Positions 51,837-59,437 of a stretch of 64,000 bases of DNA are shown in pieces. Made by a program: the position numbers and the translations under genes. Below the pieces are notes generated by a model. It had not been told where the DNA came from, ran no database searches, and worked only from the letters and a program-made list of their open reading frames with translations. Within the stretch, counting starts at the first letter, position 1. Each line of letters begins with the position of its first letter. Origin of the DNA: Thermogemmata fonticola (GTDB taxonomy: Bacteria > Planctomycetota > Planctomycetia > Gemmatales > Gemmataceae); assembly GCF_013694095.1 (NCBI RefSeq), contig NZ_JACEFB010000004.1, positions 33,638-97,637 on the forward strand, read 5' to 3'.

Positions 51837-53105
51837 ATGCCGTCGCGGATGCCGGTGGTGTTTTTGACGTCGGCGGGCCAGCTTGGGGGCGCGGAGCGCA
51901 GCCTGCTGGACATGGCAGCCGTGCTGCGGCAGCTTCGCCCGGATTGGCCGATCGGGGTCATCGCCGGGGAGGAAGGGCCTTTGGCGGAGGAGTTGCGGCG
52001 GCAGGAGGTGCCGGTGGCGGTGCTGCCCTGGCCGGAGGCGGTGGCACGGCTGGGGGAGTCGTTTTGGCTCGGGGCCGGGCGGGGGAAGTGGCGGCAAGGC
52101 GCGGCCTGGAGCTACGCCTTGCTGAAAGCGGCGGCGGCCCTGCCCGCTTACCAGCGGCGCTTGCGGCGGCAGCTCTTTCAGTGGCGGCCCCGCCTGCTCC
52201 ATTCCAACGGTTTGAAGTGCCACTTGCTGGCCCGCGGGGCGGCGCCGCCGGGCTGCGCCGTCCTCTGGCATCTGCGGGACTTCCTCTCACGGCGTCCGGT
52301 CCTGGGCCGAACGTTGCCGTATTTGGCGCGTCCCCCGCAGCGGATCCTCGCCATTTCCCAGGCGGTGGCCGAGGATGCCCGCCGCCTCTTCCCTCAAGCC
52401 GCCATCGAGACCATCTACAACGGCATCGATACGGAGCATTTCACACCCGCCGGACCGGCCCGGAATTGGGACGCCTTCCTGGGTGGGGCTTCGCTGCCCA
52501 GCGCCGCGGTGCGGGTCGGCCTGGTCGCCACCTATGCCCGCTGGAAGGGGCAGGAGGTGTTTCTGGAAGCGGCGGCCCGGCTGCTGGCGGCGGGGGTGCA
52601 CCACGCCCGCTTCTTCCTCATCGGCGGCCCGATCTACCGCACCGCCGGCTCGCAATTTTCCGTCGAAGAGCTGCGGCAGCGCATCGAGGCGCTCGGACTG
52701 ACCGGCTATTGTCATCTCGTTCCGTTCCAGTTGGACCTGCCGCCGGTGTATCGGGGTTTGGACATTGTGGTCCATGCCAGCACGCAGCCGGAGCCGTTCG
52801 GGCGGACCATTGCCGAGGCGATGGCTTGCGGCCGGGCGGTGATTGCCAGTCGCACAGCCGGAGCAGCGGAACTGATGGCGGACGGCGTCGATGCCCTGAG
52901 CGTGCCGCCGGGGGATGCCGGAAGTCTGGCCGCCGCCCTCTACCGCCTGATCCAGGATGGGGAATTGCGGCAGCGTCTGGGCCAAGCGGCGCGGCAAACC
53001 GCCCTGCAACGCTTCGACCGCCGGCTCCTGGGGCAGCGTCTCGTGCAGGTCTACGAGGCGTTCAGCCGCCCGGAGGATGCGTCGCCGGAGGGAACCGCAG
53101 GATAA
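51837..53105 (+). CDS. Glycosyltransferase family 4, last gene of the polysaccharide cluster
   Basis: The 422-residue enzyme starts at ATG 51837 three bases after AGGAGGGG. Landmarks: VVFLTSAGQLGGAERSLLDM, LHSNGLKCHLLARGAAPPGC, HLRDFLSRRPVLG, ILAISQAVAEDARRLF, IYNGIDTEHFTP, VGLVATYARWKGQEVFLEAA and the donor motif PEPFGRTIAEAMACGRAVIA with intact E-x7-E. The GGAER and SNG.KCH acceptor-side motifs are typical of GT4 exopolysaccharide transferases. It is the ninth GT4 in the cluster and is separated from the asparagine synthase gene by the 21-bp repeats, so it may have a promoter of its own. Confidence 0.88.
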   Translation: MPSRMPVVFLTSAGQLGGAERSLLDMAAVLRQLRPDWPIGVIAGEEGPLAEELRRQEVPVAVLPWPEAVARLGESFWLGAGRGKWRQGAAWSYALLKAAAALPAYQRRLRRQLFQWRPRLLHSNGLKCHLLARGAAPPGCAVLWHLRDFLSRRPVLGRTLPYLARPPQRILAISQAVAEDARRLFPQAAIETIYNGIDTEHFTPAGPARNWDAFLGGASLPSAAVRVGLVATYARWKGQEVFLEAAARLLAAGVHHARFFLIGGPIYRTAGSQFSVEELRQRIEALGLTGYCHLVPFQLDLPPVYRGLDIVVHASTQPEPFGRTIAEAMACGRAVIASRTAGAAELMADGVDALSVPPGDAGSLAAALYRLIQDGELRQRLGQAARQTALQRFDRRLLGQRLVQVYEAFSRPEDASPEGTAG

Positions 53106-53130
53106 CCCGCACTGTTTCGACCCAGCAAAA

Positions 53131-53167
53131 GAAAAAACTTCCTCCTTCCTGGGGAAAGAAGGAAGTT
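53131..53167 (-). terminator. Intrinsic terminator for the DUF1559 gene
   Basis: On the minus strand AACTTCCT (53167-53160) pairs with AGGAAGTT (53143-53136), and the transcript then ends in a T-run. It lies about 60 bp past the DUF1559 stop. The same hairpin may also stop rightward transcripts of the glycosyltransferase gene, with a weaker T-run. Confidence 0.7.
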
Positions 53168-53226
53168 CGATCTTTTCCAGGACCAGCCGAAGGAGGCTCT
53201 CCTAGCCGAGGAAAACGGAATGGCGG

Positions 53227-54300
53227 TCAGTCGATGTTGACGTTGACTTCCCCGCCATTGCGGCTGACCAGAGCGGCGACGATGCCAGAGGCGATGGAGT
53301 CGCGGATGAAGTGGACGGAGCCGTCCCCGCGCAGGGCGTTGATGCCGCCGCTGTGGAAGGAGTACATCTGATAGTTGGCCGCACCTCCGCCGTTGGTGCA
53401 ATTGATGGCGCAGCAGCCGCCGTCGCGGATCAGGCCGTCCGCGCTGTAGCCCCGCACCAGGATCGCTGCATTGTAATCGAAGAAGGCGGCATTGAGCGCC
53501 CAGCCCGCGGAACCCGGCGTGTTGGGGCTGACCGGACGATTGCGGGCATAGACCTGATGCCGGCCGGCACTTTCCGCCATCAGGATGGTGTTCGAGGCGC
53601 CATCGGTGATGTGCACGATGGAGATTTTGCCGATGGTCAGGCCATTGGGCGTCATCAGTCCTTTGATGCCGAAGGCGCCGCCGGTGTCATTGCCCGGACT
53701 GCTGCCGGTGGAAGGGGCGAGCGGGCTGGTCGGGGCGCAAGCATTGCGGAAGTTGTTGTGGTAGCCGCGCACCGGCACATAGTCCGTGCCGCCAAGAGTG
53801 AACGGCCCACGATTGGGCAACCCCAGGGAGACAAAGTACGGAGCGTAGTCGATCTCCCGGTCGGGAGCAGAAGGGCAAAGATAGCTTTTGACCTTGGCGG
53901 AGGCAGAAGCCTGCGTTCCCCACGCCGGCGGCCAGTTCCGCGGATCGATCACCGATAACTGCGTGTTCGCCGTGCGGATGATGTTCTCCTGCTCCATATA
54001 CGGCAGGATTTGCATGAGGGCGGAGTGCCCTTGCGTCTGCGCTCCAAGCGGATTGCCAGACGGCGCGGGATTGAAGTCAAAACCCCAGGGCGGCAGATAG
54101 CCGTAGGCATCGTGATAATTGTGCAGGGCCAGGCCGATCTGCTTGAGATTGTTCGAGCAGCTCATTCGCGCCGCTGCTTCCCGCACCTTCTGCACCGCGG
54201 GCAACAGCAAGCCGATCAGGATCGCAATGATCGCGATCACTACCAGAAGTTCGATGAGGGTGAACCCTCGGCGTCCCAAGGACGATAACCGGGCGGTCAT
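53227..54300 (-). CDS. DUF1559 domain protein with prepilin-type N-terminus
   Basis: The protein has 357 residues. The N-terminus has the type IV prepilin cleavage/methylation motif RRGFTLIELLVVIAIIAILI: Gly before Phe, then a hydrophobic helix. The DUF1559 domain follows: AVQKVREAAARMSCSNNLKQ, IGLALHNYHDAYGYLPPWGF, then a central part and a C-terminal TDGASNTILMAESAGR-type segment ending NINID. DUF1559 proteins occur in very many copies per genome in planctomycetes and probably form pseudopilus-like surface structures. The start has a strong AAGGAGGT. A terminator follows the stop. The upstream small lipoprotein gene is on the same strand. Confidence 0.93.
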   Translation of the reverse strand: MTARLSSLGRRGFTLIELLVVIAIIAILIGLLLPAVQKVREAAARMSCSNNLKQIGLALHNYHDAYGYLPPWGFDFNPAPSGNPLGAQTQGHSALMQILPYMEQENIIRTANTQLSVIDPRNWPPAWGTQASASAKVKSYLCPSAPDREIDYAPYFVSLGLPNRGPFTLGGTDYVPVRGYHNNFRNACAPTSPLAPSTGSSPGNDTGGAFGIKGLMTPNGLTIGKISIVHITDGASNTILMAESAGRHQVYARNRPVSPNTPGSAGWALNAAFFDYNAAILVRGYSADGLIRDGGCCAINCTNGGGAANYQMYSFHSGGINALRGDGSVHFIRDSIASGIVAALVSRNGGEVNVNID

Positions 54301-54378
54301 GATACCTCCTTACTCCATAGAGCGATACAACAAGGATAAAGAGAAAGCACGCGGCAGCCACCCGCGGTCTGTGGGAGC

Positions 54379-54816
54379 CTATTGCAGTTCAATCGGGGGC
54401 AAGCTGTTGTTTCCCGGCTGGACCTGGACGGTGATCTTCGAGGTATTCGGGTTGGCGTAGACCCCGCCGAGAATATCCACGCTGTCGTCGCCGCCTGTGT
54501 TGATGATCTTCCCTTGGCCTTCGGGTTGAACCGTCCGGGAGCAGATGACCGTCACGAGGTACTGGCCTGCCGGCGCCCCCGGTTTTTGACCCGTGGAAAC
54601 CGTGAAAGTTCCATCCTCCTGGGTGAAGCCGTTGGGGCGCTCTACGCGGGGATCGCTGCTTCCTTGGGGATGCAACGTGACCAAGGCTCCGGCCAAGGGC
54701 TTGCCTTTGTACAGGACTTTGCCGCTGACCGGATGCAATCGCTCCCCAGAGGAGCAACCCAGGCAACCCAGGGCCAGCACCAGCACTCCGGCCCCCGCAC
54801 TCCTCCAAAGTTTCAT
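54379..54816 (-). CDS. Small carboxypeptidase-regulatory-like lipoprotein
   Basis: The 145-residue protein has a lipoprotein signal (AGVLVLALGCLGCSSG, lipidated Cys near residue 21). It is followed by one beta-sandwich domain typical of planctomycete proteins: HPVSGKVLYKGKPLAGALVT with LHPQG, then GFTQEDGTFTVSTG, and APAGQYLVTVICSR. The YKGKPL...GA.VTL and DG.F..ST pattern belongs to the carboxypeptidase-regulatory-like or transthyretin-like fold. It probably sits on the cell envelope. It lies upstream of the DUF1559 gene on the same strand, a pairing that is frequent in this group and suggests cotranscription. The binding partner is unknown. Confidence 0.85.
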   Translation of the reverse strand: MKLWRSAGAGVLVLALGCLGCSSGERLHPVSGKVLYKGKPLAGALVTLHPQGSSDPRVERPNGFTQEDGTFTVSTGQKPGAPAGQYLVTVICSRTVQPEGQGKIINTGGDDSVDILGGVYANPNTSKITVQVQPGNNSLPPIELQ

Positions 54817-55069
54817 AGTGACTCCCGGATTCCGGCTGAAGCGAAGGAATAGTTAGTTTGCAACTTATCAATCTCCGTGGGACTATGCAAGTGAAAAATG
54901 CCGGAAAATTCCGTGAGCCGATCACTTGCGATTTATCGGGCCAATCCGCCAGCTTCCTTTCGGCAACAACTCCGCCACCGGCGGGGCCAAGGAGGGGCAG
55001 GCCGATGAGGCAACCGGCGAGGAGGGACAAGCAGACGGCAACGCGGAGGATCGTCCAGGAGGCGGCGGA

Positions 55070-55813
55070 TCAGAGGATTTGCAGGCGGGCGGCGTGGTCG
55101 CGGAGTTTTTTCCCCAGCTCGTGGATGCGGCGTTTGCATTCATCGCGGGCCTTGGCGAAGCCCGCGGGGGTCACGTGCCCGGCCTGGAGATATTCGAGAA
55201 TGACGGCCTCGGCGGCGAGGAACTCCGGGCAGGCGTCCGCGACCCACCCGGCCAGCTCCAGCGGGATGGTGGTCACGCCGTTGCGGTCCCCGTGGAGCAG
55301 ATCGCCAGGATGCACCCAGACGCCGCCGACGCGCACGGGGCAATCCAGGGCCACGATCTGGGTGTAGCCGTGGGAACAGATGGTACCGCTGGTGAAGCAG
55401 GGGAACTGGAGTTTTTCGATCTGGTCGAGGTCGCGTCCGGCCCCGCTGGTGATGATGCCGACGCAGCCGAAGGCCTTGTACGTGGTGCACATCACCTCGC
55501 CGAAGGTAGCGGCCACCGGCGGATCATCCAGGTCCTGGAAGACGACGACCTTGGGGCCGTCCAGGGCAGCGATCCGCTCCACCTGTTCGCTCAGGCCCAT
55601 GTAGGTATCTCCGCTGCGGGGCGGAGCGGCGGCTCGGAAGGTCGCCGTCGTCGCGAAACCCACCATCGGCGGAAGCTGCGGGAAACAGGCCCGAATCCGG
55701 CTGTCCATGTACCCCGCCGTCCGCGGGCGGTAGTCGAACAGCTCCAGCACATTGCAGATCGTGGGCGTATCAAACTGCCGCAAGCGGTTGAGCACATCTT
55801 CCGGCACGCGCAT
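55070..55813 (-). CDS. RraA-like family protein (possible 4-hydroxy-4-methyl-2-oxoglutarate aldolase)
   Basis: The 247-residue protein has the RraA/DlpA-like fold: LNRLRQFDTPTICNVLELFD, MVGFATTATF, KVVVFQDLDDPPVAATFGEV and the active-site segment VGIITSGAGRDLDQIEKLQF (G-R-D). Then come QIVALDCPVRVGGVWVHPGD and LLHGDRNGVTTIP. In HMG/CHA aldolases this architecture carries a divalent metal near the GRD and DRNG segments, so an aldolase or related lyase is more likely than RNase E regulation. The frame runs on upstream to 56674, but ATG 55813 begins the conserved domain and GAGGG precedes it. It is divergent from the DUF1501 gene. Confidence 0.83.
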   Translation of the reverse strand: MRVPEDVLNRLRQFDTPTICNVLELFDYRPRTAGYMDSRIRACFPQLPPMVGFATTATFRAAAPPRSGDTYMGLSEQVERIAALDGPKVVVFQDLDDPPVAATFGEVMCTTYKAFGCVGIITSGAGRDLDQIEKLQFPCFTSGTICSHGYTQIVALDCPVRVGGVWVHPGDLLHGDRNGVTTIPLELAGWVADACPEFLAAEAVILEYLQAGHVTPAGFAKARDECKRRIHELGKKLRDHAARLQIL

Positions 55814-56024
55814 CCTCAGTCCCTCGCCCGTGGGGATTTTCTCCGATGTTGATTGTTCCCCTGCCCCACCTGACTTTTTCTCTTTTTTTATATTGCAACC
55901 CCTGCTGCTCCAGTGTATGGTATTTTTTAGCGTGATCGGGGCGATCCGATCCGTCCCACCCCATTGTGTCCCGCCTGTTTTTCTCGTCCCCAGTGGGCCT
56001 ATTGGCAAAGGAGGGGATCCCGCC

Positions 56025-57374
56025 ATGCTCAGCATTCCCATCGGAACGACGCGGTTTTGTGATGGTGTCAGCCGCCGGGCGTTTTTGCAGATCGGCGCGG
56101 TAAGTTTCGGGGCGCTGCATTTGACGTTGAGCGATCTGCTCCGGGCCGAAGCCGCCCAGGACCCGTTCCCCCGCACGCGGCACAAGGGTTTGATCCACAT
56201 CTTCCTCGGCGGCGGACCACCGCACCAGGACATGTGGGACATCAAGACGGAAGCACCGGCGGAGATTCGCGGCGAGTTCCAGCCCATTGCCACGAGCGTG
56301 CCCGGCATCCAGATCGGCGAATGCTTCCCGCGGATCGCCCAACTGGCGCACAAGTTTGTGTTCATCCGCAGCGTGGTCGGCTTGCAGGACCGGCATGACG
56401 CGATCATGTGCACCACCGGCTGGCCGGCCAATTCGTTGGCCAACATGGGCGGGCGCCCCAGCATCGGCAGCGTGGTGGCGCGCTTGCAAGGAGCGGTGGA
56501 TCCCAGCGTGCCGCCCTTCATCGGCCTGGCCGAGCGCACCCAGCACATGCCCTGGAGCGATCCGGGACAGCCCGGCTTCCTCGGACCCACCTTCGCCGCC
56601 TTCCGCCCCAGCGGACCGGACATGGCCAACATGGTCCTCAACACCGCCAACCGCGACCACCTGCCGGAACGCAAGACCCTCCTGCGGGCCTTCGATCAGC
56701 TCAAGCGGCAGCTCGACCACTCCGGCGTCCTGGAAGCGGCGGACAACAACACGCAGCGGGCGCTGGAAATCCTGACCTCCTCCAGGCTGGTCGAAGCCCT
56801 CGACCTGTCGCGGGAAAGTCCGAAAGTGCGGCAGCGCTACGGGGACGGCAAGCCGTACAAGTACCAGTACGACGGCGCGCCGACCGTCAACGAACACTTG
56901 CTCATCGCCCGCCGCCTGATCGAAGCCGGAGCGCGGGTCGTTTCCCTCAGCTACGGCCGCTGGGACAGCCACGGCAAAAACTTCGACCTGGTCCGCGATC
57001 ACGGCGGCAAACTCGACCAATGCCTCACCGCCCTGGTGGAGGACCTGGACGCCCGCGGCCTGCTCGATGATGTCACCGTCATCGCCTGGGGTGAGTTTGG
57101 CCGGACCCCCCGCATCAACAAGGACGCCGGGCGCGACCACTGGGCACCGGTCAGTTGTGCCATCCTGGCCGGCGGCGGCATGCGCACCGGGCAAGTCATC
57201 GGCAGCACCGACCGCACCGGCGGCTACGCCAAAGACCGCCCCGTCCACTACGCCGAGATCGTCGCCACCCTCTACCACAACCTCGGTCTCGACCCCTCCA
57301 CCACCACCGTGCTCGACCCCACCGGCCGACCCCAGCACCTGGTCGAAGCCAAGCCCCTGCCGGAGGTCATCTGA
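56025..57374 (+). CDS. DUF1501 Tat-exported protein
   Basis: The protein has 449 residues. The start ATG 56025 follows AAGGAGGGG. The N-terminus has a twin-arginine signal (SRRAFLQIGAVSFGALHLTL). The DUF1501 (sulfatase-like alkaline-phosphatase superfamily) domain follows: LIHIFLGGGPPHQDMWDIKT, SVVGLQDRHDAI, TGWPANSLANMGGRPSIGSV, and near the C-terminus VTVIAWGEFGRTPRINKDAG, RDHWAPVSCAILAGGGM and VHYAEIVATLYHNLG. In planctomycetes the family is greatly expanded and usually pairs with DUF1549/DUF1553 cytochrome proteins; none is adjacent here. The true substrate is unknown. It is convergent with the permease gene, with a terminator between. Confidence 0.93.
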   Translation: MLSIPIGTTRFCDGVSRRAFLQIGAVSFGALHLTLSDLLRAEAAQDPFPRTRHKGLIHIFLGGGPPHQDMWDIKTEAPAEIRGEFQPIATSVPGIQIGECFPRIAQLAHKFVFIRSVVGLQDRHDAIMCTTGWPANSLANMGGRPSIGSVVARLQGAVDPSVPPFIGLAERTQHMPWSDPGQPGFLGPTFAAFRPSGPDMANMVLNTANRDHLPERKTLLRAFDQLKRQLDHSGVLEAADNNTQRALEILTSSRLVEALDLSRESPKVRQRYGDGKPYKYQYDGAPTVNEHLLIARRLIEAGARVVSLSYGRWDSHGKNFDLVRDHGGKLDQCLTALVEDLDARGLLDDVTVIAWGEFGRTPRINKDAGRDHWAPVSCAILAGGGMRTGQVIGSTDRTGGYAKDRPVHYAEIVATLYHNLGLDPSTTTVLDPTGRPQHLVEAKPLPEVI

Positions 57375-57443
57375 CCGCTCCTCCGCCAACCCTGAACCAT
57401 CCCCGATCACAGCTCTGACAACCCAAGCTCACCATCCCCATCG

Positions 57444-57474
57444 GGCGGGCCAATCGGCTCGCCTCGCTTTTTTT
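57444..57474 (+). terminator. Intrinsic terminator after the DUF1501 gene
   Basis: GGCGGGCC (57444-57451) and GGCTCGCC (57456-57463) form an 8-bp stem with one G-U pair and an AATC loop, followed by TCGCTTTTTTT. Confidence 0.75.
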
Positions 57475-57545
57475 CGGGAGAGAAGCCCAGGCACGGGAAG
57501 AAGACGGCCCTCGACGGCAGCGGGAATCACTCGCAGCAGCGGGAA

Positions 57546-59129
57546 TCACTCGTAACGCAGGGCCTGGACGGGGTCAAGGCGGGCGGCACGGCGGGCGGGA
57601 TAGGCGGCGGCCAGGAGCGTCCAGAGGAGGACGAACAACCAGGTCGCCGGCCCCAGCCACCAGGGGGTGACAAAGAGGGATTCGGAGAGGAGCTTTTCCT
57701 CACTCGCCAGTTGAGCCACCTGGGCGCGCAGCCAGGCGTCCGCCGGCCACATGAGCAGCCAAGCCAAGAACAGACCCAGCGCACCCCCGATCGCTCCCAG
57801 CAAGGCCCCTTCCCGCAGGAACAGCCGTTGCACCTGCCCTTGCGTCGCGCCAACCGAACGCAGGATGCCGATCTCTCGCGTCCGCTCCAGCACGTTGGTC
57901 ACCAGGGTATTGGCAATGCCGACCGCTGCCACCCCCAGCGCGAGGAAGGCGAAGAGATTGAGTCCCGTGGCGATCAAAGCGACTTCACGCTGAGCGCTGG
58001 CGAACCATTTGGCCGCCGAGATGGTACGCAGATGTTTCGCTTCCACGGCCTGGACCACGCCGAGCACATCCCCGCCGGGCCGAATGCGCAGCAGGGCCGC
58101 CCCCAGGTCCCCTTCCCGAATCCAGGGCAGCGCCTGGAGCAGTTCCTCGCCAGGATCGGGAGCCAGAAACAGATCGCCGCGCGCCAGCTCCCAGTTGTCC
58201 AGGGGGGTGCGGCGCTTGCGTTCCTCGCGGGTCAGGAGGCGGACCACGCCGCAGATACGCAAGCGGCTGCGTACGGTGGTGGTGGCATCGGTGGCCGGGG
58301 CGTTGGCCGCCGAGGGAGCCAGCAGGGCGTGCAGGGCGGCCCGCTCCGCCGCGGTCAGCGTGAAATGCTCCAGACGCTGGGGCAGTTGCTCGGCGAGATG
58401 CTCCAGAGCTTCCAGTTGGGTGCGGGTTAGGTCATCGCCGAGGAGCCGTCCGCTCAGGACGCGGGCCAACGCCAGCGGGGGGGACTGCCGCACGCGCCCC
58501 AGGACCACCTCCACCTCGCCGCCCAGCAGAGCGGGCAGGTCGGCATCACTTCCCCGGCCCAGGTCGTAGAGCATCAGTTCGTTGACCACGACTTCCCGCG
58601 CCCCCGGCTGAGGCAAACGTCCGCAGAGGAGCCGCGGGGAGAGTTCCTCCAGCGGGCCGCAGATGAGGGTGCCCAGGGCCACCGCGTCGCTGCCCGGCAG
58701 ACTCAGGCGTGCCTCCACGCTGCGGTAGGCCTGCACCGCTTCCACATCGGGCCAGCTCGCCACTTCCGCCAGCAACTCCGGCGTCAGCATCCGTTGTCCC
58801 CGCCGGGGATGCCGGGCAAAATACCGTTCCGCCAGCGCCGCCTGCAACCGCTCCCGCCGCTCCGGGGACACCTGGCCGCGGATCGTCACCACCGCCGCCG
58901 GTGCCGCCGCCACATCCCCCTCCGCCGGGTCCGCATGAACCAGCACCCGCCAAAACTCCGCCCGGCTGTGAAACTCCCGCGCAATGAACGCCCGCAGCCC
59001 CAACGTCAACGACAGACTAAAGGCCAAAGCCAGCGACCCCAAGGCGATCCCCAACAGCGTCAGCAGGCTCCGCACCTTCTGCCGCCACAATCCCTGCACC
59101 GCTAAGAGCCACTCCACGCGACCGCCCAT
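57546..59129 (-). CDS. FtsX/MacB-type ABC transporter permease
   Basis: The 527-residue protein has an N-terminal helix (RSLLTLLGIALGSLALAFSL) and a large periplasmic domain (about residues 40-370). Three further helices follow, with the FtsX-family signature around VTNVLERTREIGILRSVGAT and QGQVQRLFLREGALLGAIGG. The C-terminus reads AAYPARRAARLDPVQALRYE, the classic ending of this permease type. Such proteins work with a cytoplasmic ATPase to move lipids, peptides or lipoproteins. No ATPase or MacA-like gene is adjacent in the window. An extra 93-residue Arg/Gly-rich leader encoded from 59408 reads as noise and overlaps the divergent rpsA promoter; ATG 59129 (MGGRVEWLL) is the normal start. 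Confidence 0.88.
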   Translation of the reverse strand: MGGRVEWLLAVQGLWRQKVRSLLTLLGIALGSLALAFSLSLTLGLRAFIAREFHSRAEFWRVLVHADPAEGDVAAAPAAVVTIRGQVSPERRERLQAALAERYFARHPRRGQRMLTPELLAEVASWPDVEAVQAYRSVEARLSLPGSDAVALGTLICGPLEELSPRLLCGRLPQPGAREVVVNELMLYDLGRGSDADLPALLGGEVEVVLGRVRQSPPLALARVLSGRLLGDDLTRTQLEALEHLAEQLPQRLEHFTLTAAERAALHALLAPSAANAPATDATTTVRSRLRICGVVRLLTREERKRRTPLDNWELARGDLFLAPDPGEELLQALPWIREGDLGAALLRIRPGGDVLGVVQAVEAKHLRTISAAKWFASAQREVALIATGLNLFAFLALGVAAVGIANTLVTNVLERTREIGILRSVGATQGQVQRLFLREGALLGAIGGALGLFLAWLLMWPADAWLRAQVAQLASEEKLLSESLFVTPWWLGPATWLFVLLWTLLAAAYPARRAARLDPVQALRYE

Positions 59130-59230
59130 CTCTGCATCCCACCCTGATCGGACACCTCCCGCACCCCTCGCTCCCGCCGCCCCGCTCGCTCCTCCCCTTC
59201 CCCCTGCCCCTGCGAGATAGAATAAGTCCC

Positions 59231-59259
59231 TTCCTTCCCCCTCTGCCAGATCATATAAT
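59231..59259 (+). promoter_or_regulatory. Promoter for rpsA with perfect -10
   Basis: TATAAT lies at 59254-59259. The -35 position 17 bp upstream reads TTCCTT (weak). The leader to ATG 59438 would be about 170 nt; it has no obvious riboswitch, and the last 40 bases are C/T-rich. Confidence 0.45.
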
Positions 59260-59437
59260 TCCCAGACTTCGCGTGCGTCTGCTGTCCTCGGCGGCGGTCG
59301 CCGAGCGGACCGCGCCCGGGGAGGTTCCGCCCTGCCCTCTGGAGCGAGTCTGGCTCCAGAACCGGAGCAAAAACTCCCGCGGAGGCCAAAGGCGGTACTT
59401 TCCCCCAAAAACCTCCTTTTTCCCCCAACTATTGTTT

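Noticed and set aside
51170..51961. Minus-strand frame with a heptad-like SFDD/KSLYD stretch
   Set aside because: Its larger part is antisense to asparagine synthase and the rest is the 21-bp repeat array; there is no start signal. Kept only as a repeat.
55770..57410. 546-codon minus-strand frame over the DUF1501 gene
   Set aside because: Asp/Val/Gly-rich shadow of a gene with clear family motifs on the other strand.
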